Shown: piece after piece, positions 1 to 5,170 of the stretch
Position numbering within the stretch: position 1 is the stretch's first letter
Layout: each line of letters opens with the position of its first letter
Assembly (NCBI GenBank): GCA_002718015.1
Contig: PBCW01000021.1
Span: 11,731 to 16,900 of the forward strand
DNA from: Rhodospirillaceae bacterium
GTDB taxonomy: Bacteria; Pseudomonadota; Alphaproteobacteria; UBA8366
Reading direction: 5' to 3'
Length of the DNA: 5,170 bases
Program-made: the position numbers and the translations under genes
The notes under the pieces: generated by a model
The model's database searches: none
What the model saw: only the letters and a program-made list of their open reading frames with translations
What the model was told of the DNA's origin: nothing

Positions 1-2
1 AC

Positions 3-2492
3 CCACATGCGGCGCTAGTGCTTAATGGTGAACAACTCAAAACTCAGTGGGTTGCACTTGACGGCCATAAGTTGGATCGCAAAAAATATACGGTTACAAA
101 AAATGAACTTGTTGTCAGTGAACCGCCAGAGAATTTTGTCCTAGAGACTTCTGTAATAATAAAACCACAAAAAAATACCCAGCTTGAGGGAATTTATAAA
201 TCAAATGGAATCTTCTGTAGCCAGTGTGAAGCCGAGGGCTTCCGTCGCATCACGTGGTACTTGGATCGACCGGATATTCTTGCGCGATACAGAACACAAA
301 TAACTGGAAGCAAAAAAAAGTACCCAGTACTTCTTTCAAATGGGAATTGTACCAATACCAAGACTTTCAGGGATGGGACGCACTCAGCATTATGGGAAGA
401 CCCATACCCAAAACCATCGTATCTTTTCGCATTGGTTGCAGGGAATCTTGGCTGCTTGCAAGATCAGTTTATAACCGCGTCAGGACGTAAAGTAGCACTT
501 AAAATATTTGTTGACCTTGGGAAAGAGGCACAGGCTTGTCATGCTATGAAGTGCCTTATCAAGGCGATGAGGTGGGATGAGGAAGTTTTTGGTCTCGAGT
601 ATGATTTAGATGTTTACATGATCGTAGCCGTAAGCGCATTTAATATGGGGGCCATGGAGAATAAAGGTCTTAACCTCTTCAATGACAAATATGTTCTCGC
701 CGACCCTGAAACCGCGACTGACATGGATTATGCTCTGATTGAGTCGATAATTGCACATGAGTATTTCCACAACTGGACTGGCAATAGAGTAACCTGCCGT
801 GATTGGTTCCAACTCAGCCTCAAAGAAGGACTAACGGTCTTTCGTGACCAAGCATTTTCTGCTGACATGTCCTCAATAGCCGCGGAGCGCATCAAGGCAG
901 TCAAGACACTGCGTGCTCGGCAGTTTCCAGAGGATGCGAGTCCACTCGCCCACCCTATCCGACCCGACTCATACATAGAAATAAATAATTTCTATACCGC
1001 AACGGTTTACGAAAAAGGCGCTGAAGTTATCCGAATGATGCACACATTATTGGGCGCAAACGGTTTTCGTGCAGGGATGGACTTGTATTTTGAACGGCAT
1101 GATGGCCATGCGGTTACTTGTGATGATTTTATTTCTGCAATGGAAGATGCCAACAATTTCGATCTTAGCCAATTTCGTATTTGGTATTCACAGTCTGGGA
1201 CCCCTACGCTATTCGTTGGTGAAAACTTTAACGAGGATAAGCAATCTTACACCCTCACTATTCATCAGCACACAGAACCAACGCAGGGGCAGACCAAAAA
1301 AAAGCCTCTTCACATTCCTATTCGCGTTGCGCTGCTAGACGCTGATGGGGATCGAATGCGGCTCACTGCAGACGGCACAACGGAAAAAATCCTTGAATTA
1401 AAAAAAAGTAAGCAGTCGTTCACATTTAAAAATATAAATAATCCGCCTAAACTATCTCTACTCCGTAACTTTTCAGCTCCAGTTAAAATAGAATGGATAT
1501 CAAAAGAAAACCCTTCATCAGAAAAATTAGCTTTTCTGATGAGAAATGATGACGACCCTTTTAACCGATGGGAAGCATCGCAGATGCTTGCCAAACGGTT
1601 AATTTTTAGAACAATTGATGATGGGGCACCGAAAGAAAAAACTATTAGGATATATACTGACTCCTTAAGGGAATTGCTTGAGGATGAAGAAACTGACCCG
1701 GCGCTGCTCGCCGAAATCTTAGGATTGCCGCTGGAAACCGAGCTTGCAGATATGCAAAAGCCAGTTAACATTGATGGCATCCATATGGCTCGCGAAACTA
1801 TTCTTAAACAAATCGCCAATAGACTTGAAAAACAGCTGTTTAGTCTTTATCAGCGCCACGCCACGCAAGAAACTTACCGTTACACTGCTATCCAAGTTGC
1901 TCAGAGGCGTCTACGGAATGTAGCTCTTTACTACCTTACTGCGCTTAATCGACACGACACTGTAAAAATCGCCAAAACACAATTCGACAACTCGTCCAAT
2001 ATGACAGACTGTATGGGTTCGCTTATTGCATTGAATAATTGTGGTGCGACCGAACGAGACGAAGCGCTGAAGATATTTCATAGGAAATGGCAAGGTAATT
2101 CTTTAGTTATAGACAAATGGTTTACGTTACACGCTACATCCTTCAAACATGGTACGCTGACCCGAATAAAAGAATTAATGCAAAATGATAGCTTCTCAGT
2201 TGAATCGCCTAACAGGGTTCGCGCCCTTGTCGGTGCATTCAGCAATTCCAATCAAATTCAATTCCATGCCAAGAGTGGTGCGGGGTATGCATTTCTTGCC
2301 GAGCAAATTATCGAGCTGAACACTATTAACCCTCAAATCGCAGCCAGGCTCTTGGTGCCCTTATCACGCTGGCGGCATTTGGATAAAGAAAGACAATTGC
2401 TCGTCAAAACTTGCTTGAAAAATATTCTTAATACTAAAGAGATATCTCGCAATGTCTTTGAAATAACTTCTAAGATGCTAGGAGAGGACTAA
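3..2492 (+). CDS. pepN: Aminopeptidase N (M1 zinc metallopeptidase), 5'-truncated by the window edge
   Basis: Cytosolic zinc aminopeptidase that removes N-terminal residues from peptides in the last steps of protein turnover. The reading frame is open to the left edge, and codons before the GTG at 18 (PHAAL) still align with E. coli PepN, so that GTG is internal and roughly 45-50 N-terminal residues lie outside. Counting from that GTG as residue 1: substrate N-terminus loop QCEAEGF with E71, exopeptidase motif GAMEN at 211-215, zinc site HEYFH at 247-251 with third ligand E270 in LKEGLT, and transition-state Tyr331 in VYEKGAEV. The order is N-terminal beta domain, thermolysin-like catalytic domain (about 144-394), beta-sandwich, then a long helical C-terminal domain (about 500-824) with conserved NMTD, DKWF and NPNR..L.GAF blocks. 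The C-terminus matches the E. coli end, so the 3' end is complete. All catalytic residues are intact and an active enzyme is expected. The gene contains three A8 runs and one strong hairpin. Family assignment is near certain. Confidence 0.97.
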   Translation, partial: PHAALVLNGEQLKTQWVALDGHKLDRKKYTVTKNELVVSEPPENFVLETSVIIKPQKNTQLEGIYKSNGIFCSQCEAEGFRRITWYLDRPDILARYRTQITGSKKKYPVLLSNGNCTNTKTFRDGTHSALWEDPYPKPSYLFALVAGNLGCLQDQFITASGRKVALKIFVDLGKEAQACHAMKCLIKAMRWDEEVFGLEYDLDVYMIVAVSAFNMGAMENKGLNLFNDKYVLADPETATDMDYALIESIIAHEYFHNWTGNRVTCRDWFQLSLKEGLTVFRDQAFSADMSSIAAERIKAVKTLRARQFPEDASPLAHPIRPDSYIEINNFYTATVYEKGAEVIRMMHTLLGANGFRAGMDLYFERHDGHAVTCDDFISAMEDANNFDLSQFRIWYSQSGTPTLFVGENFNEDKQSYTLTIHQHTEPTQGQTKKKPLHIPIRVALLDADGDRMRLTADGTTEKILELKKSKQSFTFKNINNPPKLSLLRNFSAPVKIEWISKENPSSEKLAFLMRNDDDPFNRWEASQMLAKRLIFRTIDDGAPKEKTIRIYTDSLRELLEDEETDPALLAEILGLPLETELADMQKPVNIDGIHMARETILKQIANRLEKQLFSLYQRHATQETYRYTAIQVAQRRLRNVALYYLTALNRHDTVKIAKTQFDNSSNMTDCMGSLIALNNCGATERDEALKIFHRKWQGNSLVIDKWFTLHATSFKHGTLTRIKELMQNDSFSVESPNRVRALVGAFSNSNQIQFHAKSGAGYAFLAEQIIELNTINPQIAARLLVPLSRWRHLDKERQLLVKTCLKNILNTKEISRNVFEITSKMLGED
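1515..1542. repeat. Perfect 11-bp inverted repeat (hairpin) inside pepN
   Basis: TCATCAGAAAA at 1515-1525 is the exact reverse complement of TTTTCTGATGA at 1532-1542, with a 6-base loop (attagc) between them. It lies in the pepN reading frame and encodes the start of the segment SSEKLAFLMR at the entry to the helical C-terminal domain. No T-tract follows the stem on either strand, so it does not look like an intrinsic terminator. Its function is unknown. It may be a coincidence of an AT-rich sequence, although a perfect 11-bp stem with so short a loop is uncommon. Confidence 0.7.
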
Positions 2493-2518
2493 ACCCGATT
2501 GTAATCGTTTCGTATAAT
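2490..2518 (+). promoter_or_regulatory. Putative sigma70-type promoter for the oxidoreductase gene
   Basis: A perfect TATAAT sits at 2513-2518. Seventeen bases upstream is TAAACC (2490-2495), a poor -35 with three of six matches to TTGACA, starting on the pepN stop codon. The predicted transcription start would be near 2525, giving a leader of about 80 bases before the ATG at 2607. The weak -35 and the overlapping dyads suggest a regulated promoter, if it is real. In AT-rich intergenic DNA a TATAAT can occur by chance, and the oxidoreductase could also be expressed by read-through from pepN. Confidence 0.4.
2496..2507. promoter_or_regulatory. Candidate operator dyad 1, CGATT-GT-AATCG
   Basis: A perfect 5+5 inverted repeat with a 2-base centre, lying between the proposed -35 and -10 just after the pepN stop. 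Its centre is 21 bp (two helical turns) from that of dyad 2, so a protein bound at both would lie on the same DNA face. No regulator is encoded in the window, and I do not recognise the motif as a named operator. Confidence 0.3.
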
Positions 2519-2529
2519 TACAAGTAATT
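2516..2529. promoter_or_regulatory. Candidate operator dyad 2, AATTAC-AA-GTAATT
   Basis: A perfect 6+6 inverted repeat with a 2-base centre. It overlaps the last three bases of the TATAAT and extends to the predicted transcription start, a classic repressor-site position. TTGTAAT at 2499-2505 also pairs perfectly with ATTACAA at 2517-2523, so the region could alternatively form one AT-only 7-bp hairpin with an 11-base loop. That would be too weak for a convincing terminator of pepN. Confidence 0.3.
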
Positions 2530-2606
2530 CCATAAGCAGTAGCAATCAGTATTTATTGAGCAAAAAATATGTCCATTCAAACCTGATAATCGCGGAAACT
2601 TAATCA

Positions 2607-4037
2607 ATGGCTGAATTACTCACACCAGACATTTGCATTATTGGTGCTGGATCAGGCGGTCTTCTGGTTGCGGCGGGTGCGTCGCAGTTAGGTGCAAACG
2701 TGGTCCTTTTGGAACGTAACAAGATGGGTGGAGACTGTCTTAATTATGGCTGCATTCCTTCAAAAGCAATCATCGCTGCAGGCAAGGCTGCGCAAAAGGC
2801 ACGTAAGGCATCACGATTTGGTATCGTAGGATTATCGCCTAGGATTGAGTTTCAATCAGTCCACGACCACGTACATGATGTAATAGCCAACATCGCTCCT
2901 AATGACTCCATCCAGCGGTATGAAGGTCTAGGCGTACATGTAATTCGGGAGGAGGGACACTTCGTTGATCCCCGCGAAGTAGAGGCTGGCAATGTTCGAA
3001 TCCGAGCGAAAAAATTTGTTATTGCGAGCGGTTCATCGCCGAGAATCCCTCCTATAGATGGAATTAACGACATTTCCTACCTGACTAACGAAACTATCTT
3101 TGAGTTAAAAGAGGCTCCATCGCACCTAATTGTTCTCGGTGGCGGTCCACTTGGGTGTGAGCTTGCACAAGCCTATCGACGGCTCGGTGCTGAAGTCACA
3201 GTCTTAGATGAAGGTGCGATTCTCAGCAAAGAGGATCCCGAGCTTGCCACGGTGGTCAAGAAACAACTATTGGAAGAAGGGATAGAGATCAAAGAACGCA
3301 CAAAAATTACGGCGATCAAACAAAAAAATAGTGCTGTAATAATTATATCAAGCGGCTCCAACCAAACAGAGGAACTAGAAGGGTCGCATTTATTAATAGC
3401 TGCAGGTCGCGTGCCTAATCTCACTGGTTTGGATCTTGAGGCTGGAAGAATTGAGTATGCGCAAAACGGCATATTGACGAATAAGAGGCTCTTAACTTCC
3501 AATAACCGAGTATATGCACTTGGCGATGTCATTGACGGCCCGCAGTATACACATGCTGCGAGTTACCAAGCAGGTGTTGTCATTCGTAACATACTCTTCA
3601 AGCTTTATGCGCGGGTGAATTACACTGCTTTGCCACGTGTCACTTACACAGACCCAGAAATAGCGCAAGTTGGTATGAGCCAATCTGAGGCGCTTGAACA
3701 AAAGGGTAGTAGTATTCGTATCCTTAGACTAAGTCTTGCGGATAATGACCGTGCTGTCGCTGAACGCGCGCCCGAAGGAATCATTAAAGTACTCAGCGAC
3801 AAACGAGGTAAAATTCTGGGTTGCTCAATCGCCGGTGCGGGAGCAGGGGAATTAATAATGCCATGGGCGCTAGCAATTTCCCAGAAGCTGAAAGTAAGCG
3901 CCATAGCTTCAACAATTGCGCCATACCCCTCTTTAAGTGAAATATCAAAAAGAGCGGCTAGTTCATTTTATGCACCCACTTTATTCAGTGAAAAAACTAA
4001 GAAAATTGTTCGCGCCCTTCTCAAGTTCTCTCTTTGA
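2607..4037 (+). CDS. FAD-dependent NAD(P)-disulfide oxidoreductase, MerA/Lpd-like, substrate unknown
   Basis: A class-I flavin disulfide reductase of 476 residues, a normal length for the family, predicted cytosolic and homodimeric. The N-terminal FAD fold has GAGSGG at 13-18 and ribose-binding E36. The redox-active disulfide is C44/C49 in GGDCLNYGCIPSKA. The NAD(P) domain has GGGPLG at 178-183, with Asp201 ending the next strand, which favours NADH over NADPH. The second FAD motif is ALGDV with D307. A C-terminal dimerisation domain starts near 345. The position of the Lpd catalytic His (HPTLxE) is Tyr440 in APYPSLSE, with Glu445 kept. Tyr also occurs here in mercuric reductase, but the MerA C-terminal Cys pair and the N-terminal metal-binding domain are absent. 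Database labels such as mercuric reductase or dihydrolipoyl dehydrogenase are therefore probably wrong. The ATG start is supported by the FAD motif beginning 12 residues in and by a weak GGAAA eight bases upstream. It lies 114 bases after pepN on the same strand and converges on the gene to its right. Its natural electron acceptor cannot be read from the sequence. Confidence 0.93.
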   Translation: MAELLTPDICIIGAGSGGLLVAAGASQLGANVVLLERNKMGGDCLNYGCIPSKAIIAAGKAAQKARKASRFGIVGLSPRIEFQSVHDHVHDVIANIAPNDSIQRYEGLGVHVIREEGHFVDPREVEAGNVRIRAKKFVIASGSSPRIPPIDGINDISYLTNETIFELKEAPSHLIVLGGGPLGCELAQAYRRLGAEVTVLDEGAILSKEDPELATVVKKQLLEEGIEIKERTKITAIKQKNSAVIIISSGSNQTEELEGSHLLIAAGRVPNLTGLDLEAGRIEYAQNGILTNKRLLTSNNRVYALGDVIDGPQYTHAASYQAGVVIRNILFKLYARVNYTALPRVTYTDPEIAQVGMSQSEALEQKGSSIRILRLSLADNDRAVAERAPEGIIKVLSDKRGKILGCSIAGAGAGELIMPWALAISQKLKVSAIASTIAPYPSLSEISKRAASSFYAPTLFSEKTKKIVRALLKFSL

Positions 4038-4046
4038 ACCTGAATT

Positions 4047-4478
4047 TCATAAATCTCTCAATACCACTTCATGACTGATATTTGCTACCTTACCAAGCAT
4101 AATAGAAGCAGAACAATATTTCTCTGCCGACAAGTCCACCGCCCGCTGAACCTTATCGCGTGACAAATTTTTGCCGCTAACGATGTAACGTATTTTTATT
4201 TGCGTGAATACCTTGGGGTCTTCTTCCGCACGATCAGCTTCGATCTCCAACTCACAATCAATGACGGTTTCTCGGGCTTTCTCCAAAATATGGACAACAT
4301 CGAATGCCGTACACCCACCCATTCCTAGTAGCAGTGTCTCCATGGGGCGTATACCAAGATCTCGACCGCCAGCATCTGGCGCGCCATCCATCACTACGCT
4401 ATGCCCGCTACCAGACTCCCCCAAAAAAGTTCTCTTCTCTACCCACTTCACCCGTGCTTTCATTGCATTTGCCATCAT
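4047..4478 (-). CDS. yhfA: OsmC/Ohr-family thiol-redox protein, YhfA-like
   Basis: A small (143 aa) cytosolic OsmC-fold protein. From ARVKWVE to the C-terminus it aligns closely with E. coli YhfA as I remember it: FLGESGSGH, PMETLLLGMGGC, DVVHILEKAR and RAVDLSAEKYCS. The two conserved OsmC-family cysteines are present at about C56 (GGCTAFDV) and C122 (KYCSAS). In OsmC and Ohr this pair reduces organic peroxides. YhfA-type members keep the pair but their physiological substrate is not established, so peroxidase activity is inferred. The ATG at 4478 is chosen because it overlaps the hyi stop codon (TAATG) and has GGAG five bases upstream. The ATG at 4475 is equally served by that site. The ATG at 4463 gives the E. 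coli-like N-terminus (MKARVKW) but has no ribosome site. It is second in an operon after hyi, and its stop is 9 bases from the convergent oxidoreductase stop. Confidence 0.93.
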   Translation of the reverse strand: MMANAMKARVKWVEKRTFLGESGSGHSVVMDGAPDAGGRDLGIRPMETLLLGMGGCTAFDVVHILEKARETVIDCELEIEADRAEEDPKVFTQIKIRYIVSGKNLSRDKVQRAVDLSAEKYCSASIMLGKVANISHEVVLRDL

Positions 4479-5170
4479 TACCGCTCCGCATTTAGCCCAT
4501 AGGGTATAGCCCAGCTCAGTCCATCCCAACTATCGCCTTTAGGGCCGTATTCGCAGCCCACCCAGCCGTTATACCCCACGCTATCGAGGTGTTCGAACAA
4601 AAAGCCAAGATTGACTTCACCATGTTGCGGTTCGTGCCGACCCGGCAAGCTCGAAAATTGTACATGCCGTATGATGTCAAGATTTGCTTCAAGATTTGCT
4701 GCGAGTGAGCCCTGCATTATTTGCATATGATAATAATCGTATTGTAATGCGATATTAGGCGCGTTAGTGGCCCCAATTAGTTTTCGAGTGTGATTTGTAG
4801 TTGTGTGTAAATATCCAGGCACATCTAAAGTGTTGAGTGGTTCTAAGAGTAGGGTGATGCCCTCAGCCTCGGCCACTGGGGCCACCACCATTAAGTTTCT
4901 TAAAAATGTTTCTTCACATGCCTCTACAGCTATGCCGGTTGGAACACGCCCTGCCGTCACATGAATGAACCGTCCTTCAAGATGGGTGACATACTCTAAT
5001 GCCAAATCAAAAGCCTTTCTAAATTCCGCCTCACGTCCCGGCAGAGTTCCATAGCCACGATCAGCATCACCCTCACCCGGCTGAGTATTCAAAAGTAGGA
5101 ATTCAAGCCCGTTTTCGTCGAGCCATGATTTAACCACTGTCTTTTTAAATTCATAGGGCCGCAGAAATTC
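4478..5170 (-). CDS. hyi: Hydroxypyruvate isomerase (TIM-barrel, AP-endonuclease 2 superfamily), N-terminus outside the window
   Basis: Expected to interconvert hydroxypyruvate and tartronate semialdehyde in glyoxylate/glycerate metabolism; the related 2-oxo-tetronate isomerase (OtnI) is an alternative role. The frame is open to the right edge: the codons before the GTG at 5137 read EFLRPYEFKKT and align with the EFMFPYDY region of E. coli Hyi. That GTG is therefore internal, and only about 30 N-terminal residues are missing. In the 230 visible residues, counting from the edge, the expected metal/catalytic set is complete: E110 (LLLEPLN), D145 (QYDYYHMQ), Q171 (HVQ) and E207 (WVGCEY), together with PGREAEF and GRHEP. 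Directly after the metal-binding Gln the sequence reads FSS where E. coli Hyi has IAD, suggesting a subfamily whose substrate should be confirmed. A perfect 12-bp tandem repeat encodes ANLE-ANLD at 4677-4700. Its TAA stop overlaps the next gene's ATG. Its promoter and any partner such as tartronate semialdehyde reductase lie beyond the right edge. Confidence 0.92.
   Translation of the reverse strand, partial: EFLRPYEFKKTVVKSWLDENGLEFLLLNTQPGEGDADRGYGTLPGREAEFRKAFDLALEYVTHLEGRFIHVTAGRVPTGIAVEACEETFLRNLMVVAPVAEAEGITLLLEPLNTLDVPGYLHTTTNHTRKLIGATNAPNIALQYDYYHMQIMQGSLAANLEANLDIIRHVQFSSLPGRHEPQHGEVNLGFLFEHLDSVGYNGWVGCEYGPKGDSWDGLSWAIPYGLNAER
4484..4487 (-). promoter_or_regulatory. Ribosome binding site GGAG for the yhfA-like gene, inside the hyi end
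   Basis: Read on the minus strand, GGAG lies within the last codons of hyi, 5 bases before the ATG at 4478 and 8 bases before the ATG at 4475. No comparable site precedes the downstream ATG at 4463. This decides the start choice and, with the TAATG overlap, indicates translational coupling to hyi. Confidence 0.6.
4677..4700. repeat. Perfect 2 x 12-bp tandem repeat inside hyi
   Basis: TCAAGATTTGCT occurs twice back to back (4677-4688 and 4689-4700) without a mismatch. On the coding (minus) strand it gives ANLE-ANLD in the helix before the metal-binding Gln. The protein is the same length here as E. coli Hyi (20 residues from M.G.L to H.Q), so the repeat is not an obvious extra insertion. It keeps the frame because 12 is a multiple of three. 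Confidence 0.75.

Noticed and set aside
18..20. GTG as the true start of the aminopeptidase gene
   Set aside because: The frame is open to the left edge, upstream codons still align with E. coli PepN, and about 45-50 family residues would otherwise be missing.
1310..1819. 169-codon open frame on the minus strand
   Set aside because: Lies wholly antisense to the well-conserved pepN; Ser/Ile-rich composition is typical of a shadow frame and no family motif is visible.
2569..2586. Five-codon leader ORF (MSIQT) ahead of the oxidoreductase
   Set aside because: Very short, no proper ribosome site, and no attenuator-like repeat of codons or paired hairpins around it; chance is the simplest explanation.
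2556..2590. Second promoter with TTGAGC and GATAAT
   Set aside because: The spacer is 23 bases, too long for a normal sigma70 promoter, and the start would leave only about 10 bases of leader.
3173..3532. 119-codon open frame on the minus strand
   Set aside because: Antisense shadow of the NAD(P) domain of the oxidoreductase, without recognisable motifs.
2607..4037. Calling the flavoprotein merA (mercuric reductase) or lpd (dihydrolipoamide dehydrogenase)
   Set aside because: No C-terminal Cys pair or N-terminal metal domain for MerA; no catalytic His and no 2-oxoacid dehydrogenase neighbours for Lpd.
4204..4509. 101-codon plus-strand open frame
   Set aside because: Antisense to the conserved YhfA-like gene, whose alignment with E. 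coli YhfA is convincing.
5135..5137. GTG as the true start of the hydroxypyruvate isomerase gene
   Set aside because: Codons upstream to the right edge encode the conserved EF..PY segment of Hyi, so the gene continues beyond the window.
1..5170. Mobile elements, CRISPR arrays, tRNA or other RNA genes, defence systems
   Set aside because: No terminal inverted repeats, transposase or integrase motifs, spaced direct repeats or tRNA-like folds were seen; nearly all the sequence is accounted for by four conserved genes.

Overview
The window holds four protein genes packed almost end to end. All four are recognisable bacterial housekeeping or metabolic families. The closest resemblances are to Pseudomonadota (proteobacteria): the aminopeptidase is the long PepN type, and the small redox protein aligns nearly along its whole length with E. 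coli YhfA as I remember it. Details of the aminopeptidase (FNDKYVLADPETATD, ARQFPEDASPLAHP) remind me of alphaproteobacterial versions, but I cannot settle the class. The DNA looks moderately AT-rich, with many A-runs. Short intergenic gaps and overlapping genes suggest a compact, possibly streamlined (for example marine) genome. This is an impression, not a measurement.

Left half, plus strand: a 5'-truncated pepN (aminopeptidase N, M1 family) runs in from the left edge and ends at 2492. A 114-base gap follows. It contains a perfect TATAAT and two short perfect dyads whose centres lie 21 bp apart, a plausible regulated promoter. Next comes a complete FAD/NAD(P)-dependent disulfide oxidoreductase (2607-4037). 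It belongs to the dihydrolipoamide dehydrogenase/mercuric reductase superfamily but is a true member of neither: it has the CxxxxC redox centre, lacks the terminal cysteine pair of MerA, and has Tyr where Lpd has its catalytic His.

Right half, minus strand: a two-gene operon enters from the right edge. The first gene is hydroxypyruvate isomerase (hyi, N-terminus beyond the window), an enzyme of glyoxylate/hydroxypyruvate/tartronate-semialdehyde metabolism. Its stop codon overlaps the start of an OsmC/YhfA-like thiol-redox protein gene as TAATG, so the two are probably translationally coupled. This operon converges tail to tail on the oxidoreductase gene with only 9 bases between the stop codons and no convincing terminator.

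All four products are predicted cytosolic: peptide turnover, flavin/disulfide redox chemistry, peroxide or thiol stress, and C3 carbon metabolism. Two thiol-redox genes end against each other, but nothing in the sequence proves a shared pathway. I found no RNA gene, mobile element, CRISPR array or defence-like system, and I do not believe the window contains a dramatic new system. The items most worth checking are the dyad promoter at 2490-2529, the altered active site of the oxidoreductase, an 11-bp perfect hairpin inside pepN, and a perfect 12-bp tandem repeat inside hyi.
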